Shown here one piece after another: positions 37,762-48,787 of a stretch of DNA of 64,000 nucleotides (positions are counted from its first letter, which is position 1; every line of letters starts with the position of its first letter). The notes beneath the pieces were generated by a model. That model worked only from the letters and a program-made list of their open reading frames with translations. It had not been told where the DNA came from and searched no databases. Source of the stretch: Borborobacter arsenicus (lineage in GTDB: Bacteria; Pseudomonadota; Alphaproteobacteria; Rhizobiales; Rhizobiaceae); the NCBI RefSeq assembly GCF_003934165.1, contig NZ_RKST01000022.1, positions 1 through 64,000 of the forward strand, read 5' to 3'. The position numbers and the translations under genes are program-made.

Positions 37762-38628
37762 ATGTATGATTTCCTGATCGCCCCCTTTGTCGAGTTCGGC
37801 TTCATGCAGCGCGCTCTGGCAGGTTCGCTGCTTTTGTCGCTCGGCGCTTGCCCGGTCGGGGTCTTCCTGATGCTGCGGCGCATGAGCCTGACGGGCGACG
37901 CGATGGCGCATGCGATCCTGCCGGGCGCTGCAGCGGGGTTCCTCTTGTTCGGACTGCAGATCGTGCCGATGACCATCGGCGGGCTGGTCGCCGGCGCCAT
38001 CGTCGCAATCGGCGCGGGTGCAATTTCACGCTTCACCGTCCAGAGGGAAGACGCCTCAATGGCGGCGTTCTATCTCATTTCGCTGGCACTCGGCGTGCTG
38101 ATCGTATCGTTGCGCGGTTCCAGCGTCGACCTGATGCATGTGCTTTTCGGCACTGTGCTCGCCCTCAGCAATGACGCCCTGACGCTGATTGCGTTGATTT
38201 CAGCCATCACGCTTGTCGTGCTGGCGATCTTCTGGCGCGCCGTCGTCGCCGAATGCCTCGATCCGCTGTTCCTGCGGTCGGTTAGCCGGCTCGGCCCTCC
38301 GGTGCATTTCATCTTCCTGGGCCTCGTCGTGCTCAATCTGGTTGGCGGCTTCCAGGCCCTTGGCACGCTGCTATCGGTCGGGCTGATGATCCTGCCGGCA
38401 GCGGCCGCCCGATTCTGGACCGCACGGGTCGGGCCGATGTGTGCAATTGCTGTCGTGATTGGCATCGCATCCTGCGTTGCCGGCCTGCTGATGTCCTATC
38501 ACGCCGCCCTGCCCTCGGGCCCGGCCATCATCCTGTCGGCCGGCGCAATCTATCTGCTTTCCACCATTTTCGGTACGCGCGGCATCTTCAACACCCGCGT
38601 GCGCCATCACCGGCACCGGACTGCCTAA
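37762..38628 (+). CDS. znuB: Zinc/manganese-type ABC importer permease
   Basis: This membrane permease (288 residues, about eight spans) has the family's N-terminal segment SLGACPVGVFLMLRRMSLTGDAMAH near residue 30-55, where the DAMAHAILPG motif is the metal-path signature. I use the ATG at 37762, which gives MYDFLIAPFVEF, a common start in homologues. A TTG at 37750 overlapping the ATPase stop would add four residues. The product ends in RVRHHRHRT, a small basic and histidine-rich tail. It pairs with the upstream ATPase and the downstream binding protein. Confidence 0.9.
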   Translation: MYDFLIAPFVEFGFMQRALAGSLLLSLGACPVGVFLMLRRMSLTGDAMAHAILPGAAAGFLLFGLQIVPMTIGGLVAGAIVAIGAGAISRFTVQREDASMAAFYLISLALGVLIVSLRGSSVDLMHVLFGTVLALSNDALTLIALISAITLVVLAIFWRAVVAECLDPLFLRSVSRLGPPVHFIFLGLVVLNLVGGFQALGTLLSVGLMILPAAAARFWTARVGPMCAIAVVIGIASCVAGLLMSYHAALPSGPAIILSAGAIYLLSTIFGTRGIFNTRVRHHRHRTA

Positions 38629-38646
38629 CCATCCAAGGAGACGCCA

Positions 38647-39615
38647 ATGCTCAAAGCCCTTCGTCTTGCCGCCATTTTGAATGTTATAATATTAAGCCCT
38701 CTTGCGATCTCCCATGCCGTGGCCGAGCCGCTCAAGGTAGTCGCCAGTTTTTCCATCATCGGCGATTTCGCGAAGAATGTCGGGGGCGACCGCATCGAAC
38801 TGACCACGCTGGTGGGACCGGATGGCGATGCTCATGTCTATGAGCCAAAGCCTGCCGATGCCGTGGCGATGGCCTCAGCCGATGTGGTGCTGGTCAATGG
38901 CCTCAATTTCGAAGGCTTCCTGCAGCGGCTGGTCGATGCCAGTGCGACCAAGGCCGCCGTTGTCGAACTGACCAAGGGCATCGAACCTATCACCATGAAA
39001 CAAGAGCATGAACATGCTGACGAAGGGCATGACCGCGAGGAAGGCCATGACCATGCAGATGCGCATGAGCATCATCACCACGGCGACATTGACCCACATG
39101 CATTCCAGTCGGTCGCCAATGCGAAAATCTATGTGAAGAACATAGAAGACGCCTTCTGCGCTGCCGACGCCGCCGGCTGCGACACCTATCGCGCCAATGC
39201 GAGCGCCTATAGCGAAAAACTGGCCGCCACCGAGGAGGAGATCAAGGCAGCGGTAGCCTCCATTCCGGCGGATAAGCGGGTGATCATCACCTCACACGAC
39301 GCCTTCGGCTATTTCGAAAACGCCTATGGCCTGACATTCTTGGCGCCTGAAGGCATTTCGACGGAAGCCGAAGCATCGGCTGCCGATGTCGCCGCGCTGA
39401 TCAAGCAGGTCCGGGAAGACAAGGCTTCGGCCATTTTTGTGGAAAGCATCACCAATGCAAGACTGATCGAGCAGATTGCCACCGAAACCGGGCTGAAGGT
39501 CGGCGGCACGCTCTATTCCGATGCGCTTTCGCCGGAAGGCGGCCCGGCCGCGACCTATATCGAGCTGATGCGCAGCAATATCGCCACCATCAAGGGCGCG
39601 ATCCTCGGCTCCTGA
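38647..39615 (+). CDS. znuA: Zinc ABC importer periplasmic binding protein
   Basis: This cluster A-I (ZnuA/AztC-like) metal-binding protein has 322 residues. It starts with a signal peptide (cut likely after HAVA, residue 26). Candidate zinc ligands are the histidine in GDAHVYEP near residue 60, a histidine in DPHAFQ near 155, one in TSHDAFGY near 218, and the aspartate in SDALSPEGG near 295. Between the first two ligands lies the long histidine-rich loop (HEHADEGHDREEGHDH, then AHEHHHH) that usually collects zinc. It lies 18 nt after the permease gene. AAGGAG precedes the ATG. Confidence 0.92.
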   Translation: MLKALRLAAILNVIILSPLAISHAVAEPLKVVASFSIIGDFAKNVGGDRIELTTLVGPDGDAHVYEPKPADAVAMASADVVLVNGLNFEGFLQRLVDASATKAAVVELTKGIEPITMKQEHEHADEGHDREEGHDHADAHEHHHHGDIDPHAFQSVANAKIYVKNIEDAFCAADAAGCDTYRANASAYSEKLAATEEEIKAAVASIPADKRVIITSHDAFGYFENAYGLTFLAPEGISTEAEASAADVAALIKQVREDKASAIFVESITNARLIEQIATETGLKVGGTLYSDALSPEGGPAATYIELMRSNIATIKGAILGS

Positions 39616-39657
39616 GAAGATTTCGCAGAAAGCCTCCCAAGGCAGTTGACCGAGCCT

Positions 39658-39695
39658 CCCGCTTTCCCCTACCCAACAAGGCAGAGGAAAGCGGG
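39658..39695. repeat. 10-bp inverted repeat downstream of znuA
   Basis: CCCGCTTTCC (39658-39667) pairs perfectly with GGAAAGCGGG (39686-39695) across an 18-nt loop, between znuA and the beta-oxidation gene. There is no T-run after it. It could be a weak terminator for the zinc operon or an operator for the gene that begins 45 nt later. Confidence 0.4.
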
Positions 39696-39739
39696 GCTGA
39701 GTTCATGGCAGCCGACCATACCGCATTGAGGAGGTTTGC

Positions 39740-41809
<2,070 letters not shown>

Positions 41810-41934
41810 TCCGCCGGCCTTTTCATGTCACAGTCGTTGGCCGCGTTGCGGTCGATGCCACGGCATGGCAAAGGCTCCCCGACAACGGCCGGACAATTTC
41901 GGCCGCAAGCGCGAACGAACCCATGAGGACCACC

Positions 41935-42270
41935 ATGGAATACCGTCCGATTTCCGATGAATTTTCCGTGTCGGGGCAGATCAGCGCCGACCAGATCTCC
42001 ACCATCAAGGCTGCCGGGTTCAAGAGCATCATCTGCAACCGCCCGGACAATGAGCAGCCCGGGCAACCATCGGCGGCCGAAATCCGCAAGGCGGCGGAAG
42101 CAGCCGGCCTCGGCTTTCGCTATGTTCCGGTGATCAGCGGGCAGCCGGCAACGCCGGACGACGTTGCCGCCATGGCGGCGGCATTGGAGGAACTGGAAGG
42201 TCCGGTGTTCGCCTATTGCCGCTCCGGCGCGCGCTCGACCAATCTGTTCATTGCCGTGCAGCAGGCGTAG
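41935..42270 (+). CDS. DUF442/TIGR01244-family phosphatase-like (BLH-type) protein
   Basis: This small protein (111 residues from the ATG at 41935, preceded by GAGGA) has a dual-specificity-phosphatase-like fold and the signature CRSGARS near residue 95, a C-x5-R loop. It opens with YRPISDEFSVSGQISADQI and has IICNRPDNEQPGQP near 35, both typical of the family. The same domain is fused to a persulfide dioxygenase in Blh proteins, where it is tied to sulfide handling. Here it stands alone. It converges on the Lrp-family gene with a 23-nt gap. Confidence 0.85.
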   Translation: MEYRPISDEFSVSGQISADQISTIKAAGFKSIICNRPDNEQPGQPSAAEIRKAAEAAGLGFRYVPVISGQPATPDDVAAMAAALEELEGPVFAYCRSGARSTNLFIAVQQA

Positions 42271-42293
42271 CCACCTGCCAACGGCCCGGAAGG

Positions 42294-42761
42294 TCACAGC
42301 GGCAGCGACGACGTTTCCTTCAGCGTCTGCAGGACGATCGCCGTCTTCACATGCTGTACGGATTCATGCGGCAGCAGCACGCCGTTGACGAAATCGGCAA
42401 GCGAGCGCAGGTCGGGCGTCACCACCTTCAATATGTAGTCCATTTCGCCGGTCAGCGCGTGCGCCTCCTGAACTTCGGGCAGGCGCGCAAGAAGATCGGC
42501 GAAGCGCTGGGCATTGTCGCGATTGTGGGTGGCAAGGGTCACCGAAATGACGTTGACGAGCGAAAAACCCAGCCGGTCGCGATCGAGCACGGCGCGATAG
42601 CCGCGAATATAGCCCTCCTCCTCCAACCTCTGGCGTCGCCGCGAGCATTGCGACGGCGACAGGTTCACGCGCTCGGAAAGATCGCCATTGGTCAGGCGCC
42701 CGTCGTTTTGCAGAAATGACAGTATCTTGCGATCGAACTGATCCAAGCGCTCGTAATTCAT
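42294..42761 (-). CDS. Lrp/AsnC-family transcriptional regulator, divergent from hpd
   Basis: This 155-residue full-length Lrp-type regulator has a winged HTH (LDQFDRKILSFLQNDGR, then LSERVNLSPSQCSRRRQRL, residues 5-50) and a C-terminal RAM domain (ALTGEMDYILKVVTPDL near 100). I use the ATG at 42761, which has AGGGA 7 nt upstream; longer starts lack this. It is transcribed away from hpd, with 137 nt between, so it is a likely local regulator of tyrosine/phenylalanine breakdown that senses an aromatic amino acid. The effector is inferred from context only. Confidence 0.9.
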   Translation of the reverse strand: MNYERLDQFDRKILSFLQNDGRLTNGDLSERVNLSPSQCSRRRQRLEEEGYIRGYRAVLDRDRLGFSLVNVISVTLATHNRDNAQRFADLLARLPEVQEAHALTGEMDYILKVVTPDLRSLADFVNGVLLPHESVQHVKTAIVLQTLKETSSLPL

Positions 42762-42792
42762 GACTTTCCCTATCTCCATGCATGGGCTGTGC

Positions 42793-42852
42793 GCATTTTC
42801 GTCGTTCCCAGCACTCGAATGCAAGCAAAATGCACGCTGCGGGAGGTATAAT
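42793..42852 (+). promoter_or_regulatory. Candidate promoter and operator of hpd
   Basis: A consensus -10 element TATAAT lies at 42847-42852, 46 nt before the hpd ATG. No good -35 is seen at the expected distance, which suits an activated promoter. Upstream, GCATTTT (42793-42799) and AAAATGC (42827-42833) form an inverted repeat with a 27-nt gap that could bind the divergent Lrp-type regulator. Confidence 0.45.
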
Positions 42853-42898
42853 TCAGTCATGTGAAAATTCCGGTTTTTTAAACCGAGAGGAGGATTTC

Positions 42899-44011
42899 AT
42901 GGGCCCTTTCCCACATGATGCCCCGCCCGCCACGATCAGCAAGGCCAACCCTGCCGGCACCGATGGATTCGAATTCGTGGAATTCGCCCATCCCGAGCCG
43001 GAAAAGCTGTCGGACCTGTTTGCCCGCATGGGCTATGTGCCGGTTGCCAGGCACCGGACAAAGAACATCACCGTCTGGCGCCAAGGCGACATCAATTACG
43101 TGCTCAACGCCGAGCCCGGTTCCTACGGCATGAAGTTCGTGGAAAAGCATGGCCCCTGCGCGCCCTCCATGGCGTGGCGGGTGGTGGATGCCAAGCATGC
43201 TTATGACCATGCCGTGGCCAAGGGCGCTGTCCCCTATGACGGCGACGACAAGACGCTCGACGTGCCGGCCATTGTTGGCATCGGCGGCTCGCTGCTTTAT
43301 TTCGTCGAAAAATACGGCGCCAAGGGCTCGGCCTATGACGCGGAATTCGAATGGCTCGGCGAACGCGACCCCAAGCCCGAAGGTGTCGGTTTCTACTATC
43401 TCGATCACCTCACCCACAATGTCTATCGCGGCAATATGGACAAGTGGTGGGCCTTCTACCGTGAATTGTTCGGCTTCAAGCAGATCCACTATTTCGACAT
43501 TGACGGCCGCATCACCGGCCTGGTCAGCCGCGCCATCACCTCGCCTTGCGGCAAGATCCGCATCCCGCTGAATGAATCCAAGGACGAGACCAGCCAGATC
43601 GCCGAATATCTGAAGAAGTATCGGGGCGAAGGCATCCAGCACATCGCGGTCGGCACCGAGGCCATCTACGACGGTACCGACAAGCTCGCCGACAACGGGC
43701 TGAAATTCATGCCGGGCCCGCCCGACACCTATTACGAGAAATCGCAGACCCGCGTGCACGGCCATGACGAACCGATCGAGCGGATGAAGAAGCACGGCAT
43801 ATTGATCGACGGCGAAGGTGTGGTCGATGGCGGCATGACGAAAATCCTGCTGCAGATCTTCTCCAAGACCGTCATCGGGCCGATCTTCTTCGAGTTCATC
43901 CAGCGCAAGGGCGACGAAGGCTTCGGCGAGGGCAATTTCCGGGCTTTGTTCGAATCCATCGAGGAAGACCAGATCCGCCGCGGCGTGATCAAGGTCCAGG
44001 CTGCGGAGTAG
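42899..44011 (+). CDS. hpd: 4-hydroxyphenylpyruvate dioxygenase
   Basis: This non-heme iron dioxygenase converts 4-hydroxyphenylpyruvate to homogentisate in tyrosine degradation. The 370-residue length is normal. Iron ligands are visible as the histidine of LDHLTHNV near residue 170, the histidine of GIQHIAVG near 246, and the glutamate of FFEFIQRKG near 331. The start at 42899 follows GAGAGGAGG. The next enzymes of the pathway, hmgA and fumarylacetoacetase, lie 1-4 kb away on the other strand, and an Lrp-type regulator is divergent. Confidence 0.96.
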   Translation: MGPFPHDAPPATISKANPAGTDGFEFVEFAHPEPEKLSDLFARMGYVPVARHRTKNITVWRQGDINYVLNAEPGSYGMKFVEKHGPCAPSMAWRVVDAKHAYDHAVAKGAVPYDGDDKTLDVPAIVGIGGSLLYFVEKYGAKGSAYDAEFEWLGERDPKPEGVGFYYLDHLTHNVYRGNMDKWWAFYRELFGFKQIHYFDIDGRITGLVSRAITSPCGKIRIPLNESKDETSQIAEYLKKYRGEGIQHIAVGTEAIYDGTDKLADNGLKFMPGPPDTYYEKSQTRVHGHDEPIERMKKHGILIDGEGVVDGGMTKILLQIFSKTVIGPIFFEFIQRKGDEGFGEGNFRALFESIEEDQIRRGVIKVQAAE

Positions 44012-44043
44012 GTTCCGCCCCAGATGATCCGCGTGCGGCTCGA

Positions 44044-44580
44044 CTACAGGCCGAGCCGCTCCAGCTCATCCCGGCGCAGCGGCAGATCGTAGTCGAGCAG
44101 GAATTCGTCCAGTTGCGGCGGCTTGACCGAGGTGCCGGACAGCATCGCATGCACCTGCCCGCGATGATGAATCTGGTGCAGGAAAAGATGCGCCAGAAGA
44201 TCGCCGATACGTTCCGGAATGATGCCGTCCTCGCGCCGGTCGGTGGGCACGTAACGATCGAGATCGGTTTCGATGAAACCGTCGCAGAAGCGGATCAATC
44301 GCCAATCGAAATCGGCCTGCGCCTGGGAGAGTGCGGCCGCATTGTCGAATGCACCAAAATCATCGAACGCCGCAGCGCCGAGCGGCCCTTCTTCGAGAAA
44401 ATCCAGATAGAGATGGTCAACCGCCAGAATGTGGTTGAGCGTTTCCTTGATCGAAGGAAAGAAGCTGACGCGTTCCGCCTCGAACTCACCCGGCCGCAGC
44501 GCCAGCACGGCATGGTAGAGCCGGTCGTTGGACCAGCGATTGTTGCGCGCCATGCGGCGGTTATGGGTCAGCAGGTCCAT
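44044..44580 (-). CDS. DinB-family putative metal-dependent protein
   Basis: The 178-residue protein has the four-helix DinB fold pattern, with three histidines expected to bind a metal: one in TLNHILAVDHLYLDF near residue 48 and two in LFLHQIHHRGQVHAML near 135-142. Members act as thiol transferases (bacillithiol or mycothiol type) or are uncharacterised. Maleylacetoacetate isomerase is a thiol-dependent step of homogentisate breakdown and is missing from this cluster. The position just behind the fumarylacetoacetase gene makes a role there conceivable, but this is speculation. It converges with hpd, 32 nt apart. Confidence 0.82.
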   Translation of the reverse strand: MDLLTHNRRMARNNRWSNDRLYHAVLALRPGEFEAERVSFFPSIKETLNHILAVDHLYLDFLEEGPLGAAAFDDFGAFDNAAALSQAQADFDWRLIRFCDGFIETDLDRYVPTDRREDGIIPERIGDLLAHLFLHQIHHRGQVHAMLSGTSVKPPQLDEFLLDYDLPLRRDELERLGL

Positions 44581-44596
44581 TTTTCCCCGCTGGTTA

Positions 44597-44696
44597 GAGC
44601 ATCGGACCGAAAAGTGTACTCGGTTTTCGGATTATTCCGATGCTCAATCAAGTGTTAGAGCGTCCTTTGTGCGTCCAAAAAGATGCACGGCGCTCT
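44597..44696. repeat. Two dispersed-type palindromic repeats between DinB and fumarylacetoacetase genes
   Basis: The first palindrome pairs GAGCATCGGA (44597-44606) with TCCGATGCTC (44636-44645) and has an inner pair CCGAAAA/TTTTCGG (44607-44613 with 44624-44630). The second pairs AGAGCG (44657-44662) with CGCTCT (44691-44696). The AGAGCAT...CCGAAAA...GGTTTTCGG form is a repeat scattered widely between genes in Rhizobiales. The right end of the second unit covers the TAG stop of the fumarylacetoacetase gene. Confidence 0.75.
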
Positions 44697-45708
44697 AAGC
44701 CTCGTGTCGTTGCACCGTCTGTTCGATGGCGCCGAAGATCGAATGGCCGGCCGTATCTTTCATCTCGATGCGCACCGTATCACCAAAGCGCATGAACGGC
44801 GTCTTCGGCGCGCCATCGGCAATCGTCTCGATCATGCGGATTTCGGCGATGCAGGAATAGCCCGCACCGCCCTCGCCGACCGGCTTGCCGGGACCGCCAT
44901 CGAGTTTGTTGGAAACCGTGCCGGAGCCGATGATCGTTCCCGCCGCCAGCGGTCTTGTTTTTGCGGCATGGGCAATGAGCTGCGGGAAATCGAAGGTCAT
45001 GTCGATGCCGGCATTGGCGCGGCCGAACGGCTTGCCGTTCAAGTCGACGCTGAGCGGCAGGTGAACCTTGCCGCCGTCCCAGGCCTCGCCCAGTTCGTCC
45101 GGCGTGACGGCGACCGGCGAGAAGGCCGAAGAGGGCTTGCCCTGGAAGAAGCCGAAGCCCTTGGCAAGCTCGCCCGGAATGAGCCCGCGCAGCGAAACAT
45201 CATTGACGAGCATGAGGAGCCGGATCGCATCACGCGCCTGCTCCACGCTCGCGCCGAGCGGCACATCGCCGACAATCACCGCGACCTCGCCTTCCATGTC
45301 GGCGCCGTGGGCTTCGTCGACAAGCGGTATCGGGTCGCGGGGGGCAAGGAAACTGTCGGAGCCGCCCTGATAGATCAGCGGATCCGTCCAGAAGCTTTCG
45401 GGCATGGTGGCGCCACGCGCCTTGCGCACCAGTTCGACGTGATTGACATAGGCCGAGCCATCCGCCCACTGATAGGCGCGCGGCAGCGGCGAATGCGCGT
45501 CATTTTCGTGAAAGCGCTCAGAAGGAACCGCGCCTGTCTCCAGCGATTCGGCAAGCGCTTCCAGATGCGGGGCTATGCGCTGCCAGTCATCCAGGGCGGC
45601 CTGCAAGGTGGGGGCCAGGAAAGACGCATCGGTGCAGCGCGTCAGGTCGCGCGACACCACCACCAGCTTTCCGTCGCGCGAACCGTTCTTCAGTGTCGCC
45701 AGTTTCAT
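44695..45708 (-). CDS. Fumarylacetoacetate hydrolase family protein
   Basis: This is the probable last enzyme of homogentisate breakdown, splitting fumarylacetoacetate to fumarate and acetoacetate. The 337 residues (ATG at 45708, after GGGAGGACTGC) match the bacterial FAH type of about 330 residues rather than the 420-residue eukaryote-like form. The metal-binding carboxylates appear in ADMEGEVAVIVGDV near residue 150 and LVNDVSLRGLIPGE near 185. IGSGTVSNK near 275 is the family's C-terminal loop. It lies 77 nt after hmgA in the same direction, so they form an operon. A maleylacetoacetate isomerase is not visible. Confidence 0.88.
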   Translation of the reverse strand: MKLATLKNGSRDGKLVVVSRDLTRCTDASFLAPTLQAALDDWQRIAPHLEALAESLETGAVPSERFHENDAHSPLPRAYQWADGSAYVNHVELVRKARGATMPESFWTDPLIYQGGSDSFLAPRDPIPLVDEAHGADMEGEVAVIVGDVPLGASVEQARDAIRLLMLVNDVSLRGLIPGELAKGFGFFQGKPSSAFSPVAVTPDELGEAWDGGKVHLPLSVDLNGKPFGRANAGIDMTFDFPQLIAHAAKTRPLAAGTIIGSGTVSNKLDGGPGKPVGEGGAGYSCIAEIRMIETIADGAPKTPFMRFGDTVRIEMKDTAGHSIFGAIEQTVQRHEA

Positions 45709-45785
45709 GCAGTCCTCCCGTAATGCGACCACATCGGCCGCCTGCACTCACAACAAGCCCATTGCTCGCGCAGGTCAAGACATCG

Positions 45786-47099
45786 TCACGACCAATCGCC
45801 TTCCGGCGTGCCATTGAAGCGCTTTTTGAGGTCCTTCCAGCAGTCAATGTAATTGTCCTGCCGCGTTTCGGCTTCGGCGCTGTAGCGCGTCAGCATCTGC
45901 GGAAAGCGCGTCTCAAACATGAAGGCCATGGTGTTTTCAAGCTTCACCGGCTTGAGCTCCGCCCTGGACGCCTTATCGAAGCCGGAGGCATCCGGCCCAT
46001 GCGCCAGCATCATATTGTGCAGGCTGGCACCACCGGGCACGAAGCCCTCCTCCTTGGCGTCATACTGGCCGTGGATCAGCCCCATGAACTCGCTCATGAT
46101 GTTGCGGTGATACCAGGGTGGCCGGAAGGTATTTTCCGCCACCAGCCAGCGCGGCGGAAAGATGACGAAATCGACATTGGCCGTGCCTTCCTCGCCGCTC
46201 GGCGCCGTCAGCACGGTGAAGATCGACGGATCGGGATGGTCGAACAGGATCGCGCCGACCGGCGAATAGGTCGCAAGATCATATTTGTAGGGGGCATAGT
46301 TGCCGTGCCAGGCGACCACGTCCAGCGGCGAGTGATCAAGCTCCGTGACATGGAACTGCCCGCACCATTTCACGATCAGCCGGCACGGCGTCTCCTTCTC
46401 CTCGAACCATGCCGCCGGCGTCTTGAAGTCACGTGGGTTGGCCAGGCAATTGGCGCCGATCGGCCCGCGATCGGGCATGGTGAATTTTGCGCCGTAGTTT
46501 TCGCAGATATAGCCGCGCACTTCCGGATCGACCAATTCGACCTTGAACACCAGGCCTCGCGGCAGCACGGCGATCTCGCCGGGCCTCAGTTCGATCACGC
46601 CCATTTCGGTGACGAAGCTCAGCCGGCCGACCTGCGGCACCACCAGAAGTTCGCCATCGGCATTGAAGAAGTGGTCGTCCGTCATAGAGCGGTTGGCGAC
46701 ATAGACATGGGCCGCCATGCCGCTCTGGCCGAGCGCATCACCCGCCGTGGTCATGGTGCGGATGCCGGCGAGGAAATCCGTTGGCTGATCGGGCATCGGC
46801 GCGGGGTTCCAGCGATACTGGCCGAGCGCGAGTTCATGATCGCCGACATTCGGCGCGGTCTTCCACAGCGGATAGGCAGCCGATCTGAAGCGCCCGGTAT
46901 GCTTGACGCTCGGTCGGATGCGATAAAGCCAGGAGCGCTCATTGGTGCCGCGCGGGGCAGTGAAGGGCGAGCCGGACAATTGCTCGGCATAGAGCCCGTA
47001 AGCCGGCCTTTGCGGCGAATTTCGCCCCTGCGGCAGCGCACCGGGCAGGCTTTCCGTTTCAAAATCATTGCCGAAGCCGGGCATATAGGCATAGGCCAT
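45786..47099 (-). CDS. hmgA: Homogentisate 1,2-dioxygenase
   Basis: This iron dioxygenase opens the ring of homogentisate to maleylacetoacetate. The product has 437 residues from the ATG at 47099, chosen because GGGAG lies about 8 nt before it; the ATG at 47105 is too close. All iron ligands known from the human enzyme are present in the run [12 protein letters not shown] (His and Glu) and MLAHGPD (His), near residues 330-370. The N-terminal [11 protein letters not shown] is a family hallmark. It is divergent from a MarR gene, with 65 nt between, and is followed by fumarylacetoacetase. Confidence 0.96.
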   Translation of the reverse strand: MAYAYMPGFGNDFETESLPGALPQGRNSPQRPAYGLYAEQLSGSPFTAPRGTNERSWLYRIRPSVKHTGRFRSAAYPLWKTAPNVGDHELALGQYRWNPAPMPDQPTDFLAGIRTMTTAGDALGQSGMAAHVYVANRSMTDDHFFNADGELLVVPQVGRLSFVTEMGVIELRPGEIAVLPRGLVFKVELVDPEVRGYICENYGAKFTMPDRGPIGANCLANPRDFKTPAAWFEEKETPCRLIVKWCGQFHVTELDHSPLDVVAWHGNYAPYKYDLATYSPVGAILFDHPDPSIFTVLTAPSGEEGTANVDFVIFPPRWLVAENTFRPPWYHRNIMSEFMGLIHGQYDAKEEGFVPGGASLHNMMLAHGPDASGFDKASRAELKPVKLENTMAFMFETRFPQMLTRYSAEAETRQDNYIDCWKDLKKRFNGTPEGDWS

Positions 47100-47136
47100 G
47101 GCCATGCTCCCTGGTTGACGTAAATTTGTTTCAAAC

Positions 47137-47160
47137 GTAACCATCGAAAATGTAACCATC
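47137..47160. promoter_or_regulatory. Direct repeat GTAACCATC in the hmgA/MarR intergenic space
   Basis: GTAACCATC occurs at 47137-47145 and again at 47152-47160, 15 bp apart. TTGACG at 47115-47120 could be a -35 element for the rightward MarR gene, with a poor -10. The repeats lie inside the only 65 nt separating two divergent genes, so they may be where the MarR protein or another regulator binds. Confidence 0.45.
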
Positions 47161-47164
47161 AACT

Positions 47165-47707
47165 ATGAGTGCGATAGTGGCCGACGATATTCTGGCGCTT
47201 GAGAGTTTTCTTCCCTACCGGCTCAACCGGCTGGCGGATGCGGTCAGCCGCGAATTTGCCGGCACCTATCGCGATCGCCATGGCCTGACCCGTCCGGAAT
47301 GGCGGGTCTTCGCCACGCTCGGGCAGTTCGGAACCATGACGGCAACGGCCATCGGCGCACATTCGGCCATGCACAAGACCAAGGTCTCGCGTGCCGTCGT
47401 TGCGCTTGAACAACGCAAATGGCTGATGCGCACGCCGGATGCATCCGACCGGCGCATAGAACATCTGGCGCTGACCAAGGCGGGCGTTACCGCCTATCGG
47501 GAGATGGTGCCGCTCGCCAAGGCGTTCGAGAAAGAGCTTCTGCGGCGGCTGAAGCGCGCGCAGGCTACCGCTCTGATGGAGGGGCTGACCGCGCTGGAAG
47601 CCGGATTACTCGGCTCGGGTGCGGCGTCAGCGCCCGGAACGGCTCACCAGTCCATCACCACTTTGCCGGAATTGCCGCTTTTCATGGCTTCGAAGCCGTC
47701 GCGGTAA
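47165..47707 (+). CDS. MarR-family regulator, probable regulator of homogentisate genes
   Basis: This 180-residue MarR protein has the winged helix in [16 protein letters not shown] (about 41-56), [22 protein letters not shown] (about 59-80) and the wing [15 protein letters not shown] (about 90-105). It is divergent from hmgA, which fits a homogentisate-responsive repressor such as HmgR of other bacteria (some of which are IclR type, so the analogy is functional only). Its last 20 or so codons overlap the 3' end of tdh on the other strand by 64 nt; those residues look disordered and could be non-essential. Confidence 0.87.
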   Translation: MSAIVADDILALESFLPYRLNRLADAVSREFAGTYRDRHGLTRPEWRVFATLGQFGTMTATAIGAHSAMHKTKVSRAVVALEQRKWLMRTPDASDRRIEHLALTKAGVTAYREMVPLAKAFEKELLRRLKRAQATALMEGLTALEAGLLGSGAASAPGTAHQSITTLPELPLFMASKPSR

Positions 47708-48678
47708 TCGTCGATGCCGATGCGATGGGTGATGAGGCCCGACACGTCGAGCGGCCCCTGCACCAGCGCGATCATCTTGTACCAGGTCTCGAACATCTCG
47801 CGCCCATAGATGCCCTTCAAGGTCAGCATCTTGAAGATCACCTTGTTCCAATCGATCTCGAAGCCGGTCGGCGCGATGCCGAGGATGGCGATCTTGCCGC
47901 CATTGTTCATCGTGTCGATCATGTCGCGGAATGCAGGGGCAGCTCCCGACATTTCCAGCCCGACATCGAAGCCTTCGGTCATGCCTTCCTGGCGCATGAC
48001 ATCGCGAAGCTTTTCCTTCGAGGCATCGACCACATGCTGGACGCCGAGCTTGCGCGCCAGCTCCAGCCGTACGGGGTTGATGTCGGTGATGACCACCTTG
48101 CGCGCGCCGACGCATTGCGCGACCAGCGCGCCCATGATGCCGATCGGGCCGGCGCCGGTAACCAGCACATCCTCGCCGACGAGGTCGAAGGACAGTGCGG
48201 TGTGCACCGCATTGCCGAGCGGGTCAAAAATGGCGGCGATCTCGTCGGTTACATCGTCGGGGATCGGCACGACATTGTGCTGGGGGATCGCCAGATATTC
48301 GGCGAAGGCGCCGGGCCGGTTGACGCCAACGCCAAGCGTGTTGCGGCACAGATGCCCCCTGCCCGCCCGGCAGTTGCGGCAATGGCCGCAGACGATATGG
48401 CCCTCGCCGGAAACCCGCTGCCCGACCTTGTATTCGGTCACGGCCGCGCCAAAATCCGCCACCTCGCCGACGAATTCATGGCCCGTGACCATCGGCACCG
48501 GCACGGTCTTTTGCGCCCACTGGTCCCAATTGTAGATATGGACATCGGTGCCGCAGATCGCGGTTTTCCTGATCTTGATCAGCACATCATTGGGGCCGAT
48601 TTCCGGCACCGGCACCTCGTCCATCCAGATTCCCGGCTCGGCCTTGGCCTTCACCAGCGCGCGCATCATGTCGGACAT
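47644..48678 (-). CDS. tdh: L-threonine 3-dehydrogenase
   Basis: This zinc-dependent medium-chain dehydrogenase oxidises threonine to 2-amino-3-ketobutyrate with NAD. The 344 residues (ATG at 48678 after AGGAAC) are the normal length. The catalytic zinc cysteine is in [16 protein letters not shown] near residue 38, a motif typical of Tdh, followed by GHE near 63. The four structural cysteines are in [15 protein letters not shown] near 93-107. The NAD motif is [10 protein letters not shown] near 170. Its product is used by Kbl, encoded upstream on the same strand, with a small secreted protein gene between them. Confidence 0.96.
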   Translation of the reverse strand: MSDMMRALVKAKAEPGIWMDEVPVPEIGPNDVLIKIRKTAICGTDVHIYNWDQWAQKTVPVPMVTGHEFVGEVADFGAAVTEYKVGQRVSGEGHIVCGHCRNCRAGRGHLCRNTLGVGVNRPGAFAEYLAIPQHNVVPIPDDVTDEIAAIFDPLGNAVHTALSFDLVGEDVLVTGAGPIGIMGALVAQCVGARKVVITDINPVRLELARKLGVQHVVDASKEKLRDVMRQEGMTEGFDVGLEMSGAAPAFRDMIDTMNNGGKIAILGIAPTGFEIDWNKVIFKMLTLKGIYGREMFETWYKMIALVQGPLDVSGLITHRIGIDDYRDGFEAMKSGNSGKVVMDW

Positions 48679-48787
48679 GATCTTGTTCCTATCACTCAGG
48701 CCACAAGCTTGTGTCCCTCGCGATCCGCTTCCAGTCAAGCATCAGCGCGAGTGATCGGCGATGGGCTGCCGGCAGAAATCGTCTTTC

